A stretch of DNA of 51,123 bases from an uncultured Eubacteriales bacterium (lineage in GTDB: Bacteria > Bacillota > Clostridia > Christensenellales > CAG-314): NCBI GenBank assembly GCA_900546875.1, contig URET01000006.1:1-51123 (forward strand), given 5' to 3'. Position numbers and translations under genes: made by a program. The notes under the pieces are model-generated. The model was given only the letters and a program-made list of their open reading frames with translations, was not told the DNA's origin and ran no database searches. The first letter of the stretch is position 1. Each line of letters begins with the position of its first letter. This document shows, in pieces, positions 24,570 through 33,100 of this stretch.

Positions 24570-25970
24570 ATGAAAGAGTTCATGGGTAAGGATTTTTTGA
24601 TCGATAACGAGGTCGGATTAAAGCTTTATGAAGGATATGCAGCGAAGGCGCCGATATTTGATTTTCATTGTCATTTAAATCCTCAGGAGATATACGAAGA
24701 TAAGAAATTCCGTTCGCTTACTGAGGTATGGCTTGGTGGCGATCACTATAAGTGGAGGCTCATGAGGGAAGCGGGCGTAGACGAGAAATATATAACCGGA
24801 GACGCCGAAGATTATGAGAAATTCCTGAAGTATGCGGAAATAATGCCTTATTGTATCGGGAATCCCTTATATTTGTGGACGCATCTCGAATTAAGAAGAT
24901 ATTTCGGGATATATGACATACTTTCACCCGAGACCGCAGAAAAAATATACAAAGATGCAAACGAGAAATTACGCACTCTGAGTGCGCGTAAAATGATAGT
25001 CAACAATAACGTCAGGACCATATTCACTACCGATGATCCTGTGGATGACCTCAGATGGCATATTTTGTTAAAACAGGACAAGGATTTCGAGGTCAGGGTG
25101 TCGCCGGCTTTCCGTCCTGACAAGGCGCTCAATATAGAGCGGGAAGGTTTTAGCGAGTATATAGAGAAACTCGGAAAGGTATGCGGGTATAAGATAAGCG
25201 GAATAGATGAGCTGAGCAGAGCTTTGGTGGAGAGGACAGAGTATTTTGATAAAAACGGCTGCTGCTGTTCGGATCATGCGTTGGACGTGGTAATGTATGA
25301 GAAAGCGACGCGTGAAGAAGCAGACGCGATACTTAAAAAAGCCCTTGCGAAAGAAGCCGTCACGCGCTGTGAAATTGAGAAATATAAGGGATACGTGCTT
25401 ACGGAGCTTGGCAGATTATACAGAAAATACGATTGGGTGCAGCAGTACCATATAGGCGCACTGAGGAACAATTCCGAAAGATATATGAAACTGCTCGGTC
25501 CGGATACGGGGTTCGACTCTGTAAACGACGGACTTGTTGCCGAAAAGCTTTCTGCATTGCTCAATGCTCTTGACAGGGAAAACAATCTTCCCAAGACCAT
25601 ACTATACTGCCTTAACCCCAGAGACAATGAAGTGCTTGCTACAATAATGAATTGTTTCCAGCAGAGCGGGTATGACGGAAAGATACAGTTCGGATCCGGA
25701 TGGTGGTTCAACGATCAGAAGGACGGAATGGAGAGGCAGACGGAAACGTTGAGTCAAATGGCATTGCTGAGCAAGTTTGTCGGGATGCTGACGGATTCAA
25801 GGAGTTTTCTTTCATATACGCGGCACGAGTTTTTCCGCAGGATACTCTGCAATAAACTGGGCGCGATAATAGAAAGGGGCGAATACCCGGCAGATATAGA
25901 GTTTGTGGGGAAGATAGTGGAGGATATCTGCTACAACAACGCCGTAAGATATTTTTCAAAGAAGAATTAG
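24570..25970 (+). CDS. uxaC: Glucuronate/galacturonate isomerase
   Basis: Isomerises D-galacturonate to D-tagaturonate (and glucuronate to fructuronate), the first step of the pathway. The product of 466 residues matches the family length. Family marks: FDFHCHLNPQEIYEDKKF near the N-terminus with the metal-binding HCH, RWHILLKQD, and the C-terminal GSGWWFNDQKDGM and LTDSRSFLSYTRHEFFRRIL. I prefer ATG 24570, preceded by GAGGTGG; a GTG two codons upstream is also in frame. Last gene of the first operon; its end overlaps the end of the convergent pectinesterase gene by 4 bp. Confidence 0.96.
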   Translation: MKEFMGKDFLIDNEVGLKLYEGYAAKAPIFDFHCHLNPQEIYEDKKFRSLTEVWLGGDHYKWRLMREAGVDEKYITGDAEDYEKFLKYAEIMPYCIGNPLYLWTHLELRRYFGIYDILSPETAEKIYKDANEKLRTLSARKMIVNNNVRTIFTTDDPVDDLRWHILLKQDKDFEVRVSPAFRPDKALNIEREGFSEYIEKLGKVCGYKISGIDELSRALVERTEYFDKNGCCCSDHALDVVMYEKATREEADAILKKALAKEAVTRCEIEKYKGYVLTELGRLYRKYDWVQQYHIGALRNNSERYMKLLGPDTGFDSVNDGLVAEKLSALLNALDRENNLPKTILYCLNPRDNEVLATIMNCFQQSGYDGKIQFGSGWWFNDQKDGMERQTETLSQMALLSKFVGMLTDSRSFLSYTRHEFFRRILCNKLGAIIERGEYPADIEFVGKIVEDICYNNAVRYFSKKN

Positions 25971-26857
25971 CGCCGGAAATAAGACAGCAGCGCATCCGCT
26001 TCGGCGCGGGAAAGAGGTTTTGCCCAAGGTTCGCGTCCTTTTAAAAGCGGGAGTTCGCTGAAGCGGGCAGTACGGTTTCTTTCAGTGTCGTTCCACTTGT
26101 CGAAGCCGAGTGAGTTGATGTGCGGGGCGTAAGAACAATCGATAAAAGAGCATTTACCGTAATCGCGCCAGGGTCTTGCGAGAAAGACCGAGCTGTCATC
26201 TAAGCCGATGCTTTCGAAATTGCAGTTAAAGAAAACGAAGCCCACGGTTTGCTTGAGAGAATGAGCCGGGGCGGCGACAAAACCGTGATTTCTGCCGTCA
26301 TTGACGGAAATCAGCGAGCATTTGTCGAATAGAGCGTCTGCACATCCGAAGATGAAGTCGACAGAGCCTTTTATGACACATGATGAAAAGATGTGCTTGA
26401 AAGAACCTTCGGCGTACCTGATATCGTCGGGGAGGAAATCGATATACCGGGTTATGAGGTCGTCGGGGAGAGGCCCGCAGAAGAGGGTGTCCTGAGTGGA
26501 ATCGAGGACGACGTCGGAGGCGGAGAAAGAATCCGCGTAAACCGTGAGCGCAACGCATTGACCTTTAGAAGAAGGATCGCCGGCGTCATTCACGATGGAA
26601 AGGTTTTTGAGTGTGATGCCCGGAGCGGTAACGGCGAGTGTGTAGGTGCGGAAAGTGTTGTACTCCAGGCCATCGGAATGGATTTTCTTAGCGAAGTCGT
26701 TGTTGATGATGACGGTTTTATAGGGGTCGGAGCCTGAGAGAGTGACATTGGGAACGGAAAGAGTGAATTTGCCTCTGTAGGTTCCCTCCGGGATCATAAT
26801 CGTGTCGCCGGGCCGAGCTTTGCTGAGGGCGGCTGAAAGATCGAAATTGCAGTGCAT
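25967..26857 (-). CDS. Intracellular pectin methylesterase (CE8)
   Basis: Removes methyl groups from pectic oligogalacturonates. The 296-residue right-handed beta-helix protein keeps all CE8 catalytic positions: Gln100 (GQCVAL), Gln122 and Asp123 (STQDTLF), Asp167 (VDFIFG), Arg228 and Trp230 (LARPWRDYGK). No signal peptide is present, so it acts in the cytoplasm on imported oligomers, unlike most pectinesterases. ATG 26857 follows AGGAGG on the minus strand; an in-frame upstream start at 26896 overlaps the -10 box. It faces the main operons and shares its upstream region with the membrane protein at 26943. Confidence 0.94.
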   Translation of the reverse strand: MHCNFDLSAALSKARPGDTIMIPEGTYRGKFTLSVPNVTLSGSDPYKTVIINNDFAKKIHSDGLEYNTFRTYTLAVTAPGITLKNLSIVNDAGDPSSKGQCVALTVYADSFSASDVVLDSTQDTLFCGPLPDDLITRYIDFLPDDIRYAEGSFKHIFSSCVIKGSVDFIFGCADALFDKCSLISVNDGRNHGFVAAPAHSLKQTVGFVFFNCNFESIGLDDSSVFLARPWRDYGKCSFIDCSYAPHINSLGFDKWNDTERNRTARFSELPLLKGREPWAKPLSRAEADALLSYFRR

Positions 26858-26872
26858 GAGAAGACCTCCTAA

Positions 26873-26907
26873 TTTGATAATGATATTATAAAGCAAAAAG
26901 TATCAAA
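26873..26907. promoter_or_regulatory. Divergent control region: TATAAT box inside a TTTGATA inverted repeat
   Basis: On the minus strand a TATAAT (26890-26885) lies 28 bp upstream of the pectinesterase start codon; a weak -35 (TTGTTT, 26913-26908) is 17 bp away. TTTGATA (26873-26879) and TATCAAA (26901-26907) form a 7-bp inverted repeat with a 21-bp spacer around this box, a plausible binding site for a regulator of the divergent genes. Confidence 0.45.
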
Positions 26908-26942
26908 AAACAAGAGCAAAATAAGACTGTGAGGCAAAATTC

Positions 26943-27533
26943 ATGAGGAATATCACATTTTCTCAATATCGTGCAATGGATCTGACAATATTTGCCGTAA
27001 TAGTTTGCGTATTCGAGGCCGTGATCGTGGTGGCGCTCAGATACTGGTTCACGACGGAAGTATATACGTTGTCGCTGCTTGTGCCGCTGACGGCAATAGT
27101 GGCAATGAGGTGGGGGCCGTATTCGATAATACATGTTTTGCTTGCAAATATAGCGTTTTGTGCGGCGAGCGGAGCGGATTTCAAGCAATATTTCATGTAT
27201 GTGGTCGGAAGTTGTTTATGTCTTGTGCCGGCGCTGTTGTTCCCGAAGCTGTTAGGGAAAGAGGAGCTGAGAAGCAAATGGTATTACGGAGTGCTGTATA
27301 CCGCGCTGATATTCACTTTTTCTTCCATAGGCCGAGGGATAGCGATGAGTCTGCTTTACGGAAGGAGTTTAATGGATTCCGTAAGCGCACACTTCTTTTC
27401 AGACAGTTTGTCTTTGGTTTTCGGGATACTGATAGTACTGGTAGCAAGGAAGCAGGACGGGCTTTTTGAGGATCAGAAGAGTTATATAAAAAGAGTAAAC
27501 GAAGAAAAGGAAAAGCAGAAACAAAAAATCTAA
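26943..27533 (+). CDS. Predicted six-helix membrane protein
   Basis: A 196-residue membrane protein with hydrophobic segments near residues 12-32, 38-55, 58-77, 82-100, 114-135 and 150-168, and a charged coiled tail (EEKEKQKQK) in the cytoplasm. The size, helix count and the RWGPYSIIHVLLANIAFCAA stretch are reminiscent of ECF transporter S components, but no vitamin-specific motif is recognised and no EcfT or EcfA gene is nearby. It is divergent from the CE8 gene and 54 bp ahead of the first sugar permease, so it probably belongs to the second pectin operon. Function unknown. Confidence 0.65.
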   Translation: MRNITFSQYRAMDLTIFAVIVCVFEAVIVVALRYWFTTEVYTLSLLVPLTAIVAMRWGPYSIIHVLLANIAFCAASGADFKQYFMYVVGSCLCLVPALLFPKLLGKEELRSKWYYGVLYTALIFTFSSIGRGIAMSLLYGRSLMDSVSAHFFSDSLSLVFGILIVLVARKQDGLFEDQKSYIKRVNEEKEKQKQKI

Positions 27534-27587
27534 TAATGAAAAATAAGGGTAAGTCCCTTGAAAGATGTAACAGGTCGGAGGACTAAG

Positions 27588-28664
27588 ATGAAAGAGAAAG
27601 CTATGGATAGTTATTTGATTTGGGACGAGCAGTCGCAAAGCTATGTAATGGATTCCGAGCAAAGAGTGCGCGATGATGTTGAAAAGCATCATTGGCAGAC
27701 AGTGGCAAGAAACCTGATAAGGGATTGGCGTCTGTATCTGATGCTGGTTCCCATGTTGCTGGTGTTTTTATTCTGGCGTTACATGCCCATGTATGAGCTT
27801 TTGGGTTGTTTCAAGCTGTCGGACACATCTCTGTCGGTAAATGAGCAGAACTTCGTCGGATTCAGCAATTTTCTGCGACTGTTGTCAGGCGGAGAAAGCG
27901 TACTGTTCTGGAGAGCCTTCAGGAATACATTCCTGCTCAGTTTTTACGGCTTGTGTTTCGGTTTTCCCATGCCCATAATACTTGCATTGTTTTTCAATGA
28001 AGTGAAATCGAATGTGACAAGGAGTGTATTTCAGGTATTCACATACTTACCTAAATTCATGTCCACAGTTGTAATCACGTCGTTGACGCTGCTGCTATTG
28101 CAGGGAGCAAGTACCGCAACCGGGACCGAACCGGGCGTAATATCCAAACTGTTGGTAAGTCTGGGAGTGATATCGCAGGAGACGGCGAATGTAGGAATGA
28201 TGAATAACCCGTTGTATTTCAGGGCGGTATACCAGATAACGGGTATATGGGAAGGCGCAGGATACGATTCCATAGTATTTTTTGCTGCGATAATAGCCAT
28301 CAGTCCGACAAGCTACGAGGCTGCTCAAATAGACGGAGCCGGGAAGATGGCGCAAATGAGATATGTTGTCTTACCGAGCATACTTTCGACCGTGGTGATA
28401 ATGCTTATAATGAGGATAGGATCGCTTTTGTCCATAGGCTATGAAAAAGTATTTCTGCTTTACAATAACAACACGTATGAAACGGCGGATGTAGTCAGCA
28501 CGTTTGCGATGCGGCTGGGAAACGTAGGGACGGCTACAGGCGGATCAACAAGTGCGCCGGGACTAGCGTCAGCGGCAGAGATGATGAATAACGTCACGGG
28601 TATGCTGCTTGTAATAGGTGCAAATCTTATAAGTAAAAAAGCGTCGAATGTATCGCTTTATTAG
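27588..28664 (+). CDS. Sugar ABC transporter permease (LplB/YteP type)
   Basis: First membrane subunit of a CUT1-type importer for oligosaccharides. Of 358 residues, ~1-48 are a hydrophilic cytoplasmic leader, longer than usual, followed by about six helices starting at LYLMLVPMLLVFLFW. The ATPase-docking loop is visible as SYEAAQIDGAGKMAQMRYVVLPSI. The RYMPMYE motif after the first helix is typical of LplB-type permeases, which serve rhamnogalacturonan and pectic oligomers in Bacillus (YteP). ATG 27588 follows TCGGAGGA; an upstream TTG at 27558 is in frame but has no such site. Confidence 0.93.
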   Translation: MKEKAMDSYLIWDEQSQSYVMDSEQRVRDDVEKHHWQTVARNLIRDWRLYLMLVPMLLVFLFWRYMPMYELLGCFKLSDTSLSVNEQNFVGFSNFLRLLSGGESVLFWRAFRNTFLLSFYGLCFGFPMPIILALFFNEVKSNVTRSVFQVFTYLPKFMSTVVITSLTLLLLQGASTATGTEPGVISKLLVSLGVISQETANVGMMNNPLYFRAVYQITGIWEGAGYDSIVFFAAIIAISPTSYEAAQIDGAGKMAQMRYVVLPSILSTVVIMLIMRIGSLLSIGYEKVFLLYNNNTYETADVVSTFAMRLGNVGTATGGSTSAPGLASAAEMMNNVTGMLLVIGANLISKKASNVSLY

Positions 28665-28676
28665 GAGGATAAGGGT

Positions 28677-29579
28677 ATGAAAAGAAAACTAGAGATATCC
28701 GAGCTTATATTTAAGGTGATTTCATACACATTGTTGGGGCTTTTTGCACTGGCCTGCGTATATCCGTTCATATATGCGATATCCGCGTCAATCAGCGGTC
28801 AGCAGGTTGTGCAGAGCAACGGTGTTATATTGTATCCGATAGATGTGCAGTTTGACGCGTTTTCATACATATTCAACAAAAACGATTTCTGGTCAAGTTA
28901 TTCAAACACACTGTTCCTGACATTTTTCGGAACGATATGGGCATTGTTTGTGGCGATACTCGGCGGATATGCGCTGTCGAAGAAGCGGTTGATGTTCAGG
29001 AAAGGATTCAACTTCTTTCTGGTATTTACGATGTGGTTTTCAGCGGGTATAGTACCTCAGTTTCTTAACTACACCGCAACGAAGGAAGTTTTCAACGCCA
29101 TAGGGATAATGGATGACAAATGGTTGGTTGTAATAGCCATGGGTATGGCGGCGATGAACATAATACTTTTAAGGAATTCGTTTGAGGGAGTGCCTTCGGA
29201 GATAGAAGAAGCGGCAATAGTGGACGGAGCCACGGAAATGCAGGTGCTGACGAAGGTGTATATTCCCATGAGCAAGTCCACGATTGCAACCGTAGCGTTG
29301 TTCTTTGCGGTATCTCGTTGGAACGGTTACTACTGGGCAAGGACAATGATGTCAAACAGCAATGAATGGCCGTTGCAGGTGTTCATAAGAGACTTTATGG
29401 ATTCTGAAATAAATAACAGTGACGTGGCATGGGTGGTACCTTCCGGATACGGGCCGTTTGCAGCCAACTCTGCCATGTACGCCATGATAATATGCGCTAT
29501 AATACCTATACTTATAATATATCCTTTCATACAGAAATATTTTGCGAAGGGAGTGAATGTAGGCGGCGTGAAGGAATAA
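28677..29579 (+). CDS. Sugar ABC transporter permease (YtcP type)
   Basis: Second permease subunit, 300 residues, with about six helices (LLGLFALACVYPFIYAISASI first) and the docking loop EIEEAAIVDGATEMQVLTKVYIPM. The SRWNGYYWARTMM segment and the KYFAKGVNVGGVKE C-terminus are the usual marks of YtcP-type partners. A strong AGGAGG precedes the ATG, 12 bp after the first permease. It forms the membrane channel with the preceding protein and takes substrate from the lipoprotein encoded next. Confidence 0.94.
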   Translation: MKRKLEISELIFKVISYTLLGLFALACVYPFIYAISASISGQQVVQSNGVILYPIDVQFDAFSYIFNKNDFWSSYSNTLFLTFFGTIWALFVAILGGYALSKKRLMFRKGFNFFLVFTMWFSAGIVPQFLNYTATKEVFNAIGIMDDKWLVVIAMGMAAMNIILLRNSFEGVPSEIEEAAIVDGATEMQVLTKVYIPMSKSTIATVALFFAVSRWNGYYWARTMMSNSNEWPLQVFIRDFMDSEINNSDVAWVVPSGYGPFAANSAMYAMIICAIIPILIIYPFIQKYFAKGVNVGGVKE

Positions 29580-29642
29580 GATTATACTCGGTAAAGCCGG
29601 ATGTAATAAAAAAAACGATTACAAAATCAGGAGGAAAAGAAA

Positions 29643-31907
29643 ATGAAAAGGCAAAGAGCATTTTTAATTGTTCTTGTTTTGATGACGATGGTGTTTTTAG
29701 TAGCACTTGCTGCTTGTCACCAACATCATTGGGAAAACGGTTTCTGTACAGAGTGCGGAGTTGAGCATTCTCCTCACACCTATAATGAATTCGGGATCTG
29801 CACAGTGTGCGGTGCACAGAAGCCTGTGGAAGACGACTTCACATATGCTGAAGGAACGGAGATCAGAATGGGCGTAACTCATAACAGTACGTCTACGACG
29901 ATCACTTACGGTGCTTCCAGCATAGTGGGCGAAGGCCTTACGCTTGCAGACGGCAAGACCTATTATCTCAACGATCTTAAGCCTGTGTGGGCCGAACTCC
30001 AGAACAGACTTAACGTGACATTCAACAACGTATATACCGGAGCCACCTCAGCTCAGAATGAGTACAAAGCATGGCAGGCGAAAGGATTCAAAGGCGTTGA
30101 TGTTGTAGTAGGAAACGCATCGGATATAACCGCCGACGGTAAAAACGGACTTATTCTCGATCTTTCCAAGTATCTTGAATATATGCCCAATTTCTCTCGT
30201 TTCCTTAACGAGAACCCCATAGTATATCTCTCCCTTATTTCAGATACCGATACCGGTGCGATATACTATTCTCCTTACTTTGACGGATATGATGATATTG
30301 AGAAATATTATCTTATGAGGACCGACTGGGTAGAGAAGCTGCTTGACGGCGAAGGCGAATTCACGGCAACGACCTATGATGTTGCAAGCGCAACGGTTTA
30401 TACTCCTTACATGCCTCTCAGCGGCAAGCTTGAGATCGAAAGCCTTACTGCTGACGGACAGTCCACACAGATAATAACAAAGAATTATGACACCGAGTAC
30501 GGCAACATTGTCGAGTACATGAACAATATGACCGAGAAGAACGGCGTGACGCTTGTCAACGCGCTTCGTAATTACATAGACGCTGCATATACCGATGCAA
30601 ACGGTGCTCCCATATACGGGACAAAGAGGAGCGATCTCTTTACCGGATACAATGCTGCATGGGATGCGGATGAGCTTGTAGCTCTTCTTCGCTGCGTTGT
30701 TACAAATACGTTCACACTTACCGGACAGAACAGCATAAAGGTAACGGGAATATTCCCTCGCGAGACCACACTTAACAGAACATCTGACCTTCTCAGCCTT
30801 GTAAGCCTGTTTGGCGTACGTGGATATGAAAGCAGACATGACTGGTTGTATTTTGACAGCGAGGGCAACGTAGTTGACGCTCGCGGACAGGAAGATTTCT
30901 CTCAGGCAGTTTCCAAGCTCAACGAGCTCTATCGTGAAGGCCTTATTCTTCAGGACTTTGACAACGCTTCACACGGGACGATTTATAAGACCATGTATGA
31001 GCAGAACCTTGGTTTCATGATTTATGACTATGTTCAGACTCAGACACTTTATAACAATACGGTAGATATTGAAGGTTTCAATCTTGCTCCCGTAATGACT
31101 CCCGTGGCGAAATGGTATGACGGAACGGATGAGAACGGCGTATGGATGAGATTCACGGAATCATGGCGTTCGGTAAAGACAAACGGATGGTGCATACCTG
31201 CCGAAGTAGCAAATGATCCTGACAAGCTTCACGCTACGATAACCATGTTTGACTATATGTTCAGCGAAGAAGGCAACATTCTTATGAGCTATGGTCCCGA
31301 TGCATGGATCGAGCATGACAATGACGGCAATATCGTAACGATAAACTACAAAGGTGAAGAAATACCCAAGATGAGCCAGGCTGCTCTTGATGAACTCTGG
31401 AACATCAGCGGCGGAAACTATACCAATTATGCACGTCAGATTACCGGATCCACACTTCCTATAGGATTTGTAAAGGATCAGGGCTTTGAGTATCAGTGCA
31501 CATCCGAAGGCGGACAGGAAGGCGCATTAAAGGTAGCGCAGGCGATAGCATTGGGAACAGTAAAACACGTATCACCCGAGATGCAGGAAAACATGTTCTA
31601 CATGATGATGCCCACAGTGCTTCCGACGACCGCTAACGATGATACATATCTTGAACAGCTTGTAGTATTGCAGAATTGCTTCAGCAAGACGAAAGGCGAA
31701 TACAACGTATGGATCGAACTTATAAAAGTCGGATTCGGATCCGGTGCGACACTTACCTCGCCTTATATAACGAAAGCACCCGAGACACCCAAGGCGCTTG
31801 CAGAATATATCAACAGTGATGATGTAGGCGGAAAGTCATATGTAATGATCAAGGACCTTGCATGGGATGATCTGCTTGAGTATTACAACACTCATATTAC
31901 AAAGTAG
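29643..31907 (+). CDS. Large solute-binding lipoprotein with double Cys-knuckle
   Basis: Substrate-binding subunit of the CUT1 importer, anchored outside the membrane: lipobox LAAC with Cys25. At 754 residues it is well above the ~500-560 of LplA/YtcQ relatives. Just after the anchor lie two similar units, HHWENGFCTECG and HTYNEFGICTVCG, with Cys35, Cys38, Cys53, Cys56 and several His, which look like a small zinc-binding module. The remainder shows a periplasmic-binding-protein fold of the type 1 family (SWRSVKTNGWCIPAEVANDP, MFDYMFSEEGN). AGGAGG precedes the ATG. It uses CGT/CGC for Arg and CTT for Leu more than its neighbours, as expected for a highly expressed binding protein. Confidence 0.9.
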   Translation: MKRQRAFLIVLVLMTMVFLVALAACHQHHWENGFCTECGVEHSPHTYNEFGICTVCGAQKPVEDDFTYAEGTEIRMGVTHNSTSTTITYGASSIVGEGLTLADGKTYYLNDLKPVWAELQNRLNVTFNNVYTGATSAQNEYKAWQAKGFKGVDVVVGNASDITADGKNGLILDLSKYLEYMPNFSRFLNENPIVYLSLISDTDTGAIYYSPYFDGYDDIEKYYLMRTDWVEKLLDGEGEFTATTYDVASATVYTPYMPLSGKLEIESLTADGQSTQIITKNYDTEYGNIVEYMNNMTEKNGVTLVNALRNYIDAAYTDANGAPIYGTKRSDLFTGYNAAWDADELVALLRCVVTNTFTLTGQNSIKVTGIFPRETTLNRTSDLLSLVSLFGVRGYESRHDWLYFDSEGNVVDARGQEDFSQAVSKLNELYREGLILQDFDNASHGTIYKTMYEQNLGFMIYDYVQTQTLYNNTVDIEGFNLAPVMTPVAKWYDGTDENGVWMRFTESWRSVKTNGWCIPAEVANDPDKLHATITMFDYMFSEEGNILMSYGPDAWIEHDNDGNIVTINYKGEEIPKMSQAALDELWNISGGNYTNYARQITGSTLPIGFVKDQGFEYQCTSEGGQEGALKVAQAIALGTVKHVSPEMQENMFYMMMPTVLPTTANDDTYLEQLVVLQNCFSKTKGEYNVWIELIKVGFGSGATLTSPYITKAPETPKALAEYINSDDVGGKSYVMIKDLAWDDLLEYYNTHITK

Positions 31908-31941
31908 GGAATAGTAAAAAGGTAAAAAAGTAAAAAAAAGA

Positions 31942-31969
31942 CCTCCCCGGAGGGAGACCTTCGGGGAGG
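31942..31969 (+). promoter_or_regulatory. Very stable hairpin after the binding-protein gene
   Basis: Twelve-bp stem CCTCCCCGGAGG (31942-31953) with CCTTCGGGGAGG (31958-31969), one G-T wobble, GAGA tetraloop. No T run follows on the plus strand, so it is not a plain terminator; it probably protects the 3' end of the binding-protein mRNA or partly stops transcription into the downstream genes. On the minus strand it is followed by a T run and would be a terminator, but no minus-strand gene reads through here. Confidence 0.7.
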
Positions 31970-31988
31970 GAAGAAATCGAGGTTCAAA

Positions 31989-32579
31989 ATGAAAGCTCAA
32001 ATGAAATTCCAGAAGATAATATGCTTGGTAATGTTAATAGTCGGCGCGCTTTGTTTTGTATCTGCCGTCGGACTTTGCACTACAATATACGATCTATTAT
32101 ATGTTTTCTGTGATAGAGTGGATGGTGCGAATATATTCTATGATATACAGCCCTTCAACAATCAGTTTATGATATACGCTCTCATAATGATATTGGCGGC
32201 AGTGGCTCTTTATGTGACAATGACGCATAAAAGGAGAAGATATTATGTAGCGAACATAGTCTGCTCCATAGTAGTAGCGGTTGTCGATGTGGTGCTGAGT
32301 GCATTGATATTTGTAGGTCTTCTGAAATACAAAGCGCAGTTTTTGGCAGTAGATTTTGAAACGCTCAAAAAGTGGATAGAAGAAATCTACAAGAATATAA
32401 AGTACACCGAATCGACATTTTACTTTGATGTTGCCATGGTAATGTGCGCATTAGTGGTGGCCGCCTCGATTTTATTGATAGTGAATCTTGTGTGGAAACT
32501 TAAAATAATGAAGAAAGAAGACAAGCTTCTCGGCGGGAAATACAATCCGGATGGCGCAAGGATGGAGGTAGTAAAATGA
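31989..32579 (+). CDS. Four-helix membrane protein of unknown function (module member 1)
   Basis: A 196-residue membrane protein with hydrophobic segments near 9-33, 57-75, 83-110 and 144-168 and short cytoplasmic ends. No family recognised. It opens a tight run of five genes (31989-35479) in which four small membrane proteins surround an ABC ATPase, in the same operon as the pectin transporter. It overlaps the next gene by 4 bp (ATGA), a mark of translational coupling. The ribosome binding site (GAGG) is weak. Role unknown: transporter accessory subunit or membrane anchor are inferences. Confidence 0.7.
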   Translation: MKAQMKFQKIICLVMLIVGALCFVSAVGLCTTIYDLLYVFCDRVDGANIFYDIQPFNNQFMIYALIMILAAVALYVTMTHKRRRYYVANIVCSIVVAVVDVVLSALIFVGLLKYKAQFLAVDFETLKKWIEEIYKNIKYTESTFYFDVAMVMCALVVAASILLIVNLVWKLKIMKKEDKLLGGKYNPDGARMEVVK

Positions 32580-33100
32580 GCAAGAACAATTCTGCTGTAT
32601 TCTCCAAACAGGAATCCAGAATAATACGTCTGGACAGAATGTGTTACAAGAACGATCAATTGTCACGTATGCTGGCGCTGCTGGGTTTATTGGCAAATGT
32701 ATTTTACTTTGTAACGTTTTATAAGCTGAACAATAACTGGTATTATCAGATCATGATAGGGGCGTCGATAATATATAATCTTTTGTTCATGCTTACGGTA
32801 TTTTTATCGTCGGAAGGAGTAAAGACATATGATCGTAAATATTCGGTGATACTTATGATAGTCGGGGTGCTGCAGATCGTAAGGATATTCATATTCCCGA
32901 GGATGGCATATGAAGCGAGCACAGCGGCGGAAGCGCAGATGGAAAACACGGGATTCATGTCGACCGAAGCATACGTAGCGCTTATCGTGTACCTGATAAT
33001 ATCGGCGGTATTTTTGATAACAGCCGGGTTAGTAAGTTTCATAAAGTCAACAGAGAAGAGAAAATACGAAAACAAGGAGGGGAGAAGAGTCAATGGCTGA
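32576..33100 (+). CDS. Four-helix membrane protein of unknown function (module member 2)
   Basis: A 174-residue membrane protein with helices near 31-49, 56-78, 88-107 and 132-154, a basic first 30 residues and a charged tail. It overlaps the preceding gene by 4 bp and the following ATPase gene by 8 bp, so all three are probably made together. Helix number and layout resemble the preceding protein without clear sequence identity. No enzymatic motif. Confidence 0.7.
   Translation: MSKNNSAVFSKQESRIIRLDRMCYKNDQLSRMLALLGLLANVFYFVTFYKLNNNWYYQIMIGASIIYNLLFMLTVFLSSEGVKTYDRKYSVILMIVGVLQIVRIFIFPRMAYEASTAAEAQMENTGFMSTEAYVALIVYLIISAVFLITAGLVSFIKSTEKRKYENKEGRRVNG

Noticed and set aside
31921..31970. Ordinary intrinsic terminator after the binding-protein gene.
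   Set aside because: No T tract follows the stem on the plus strand; the downstream genes lack another clear promoter, so full termination is unlikely.
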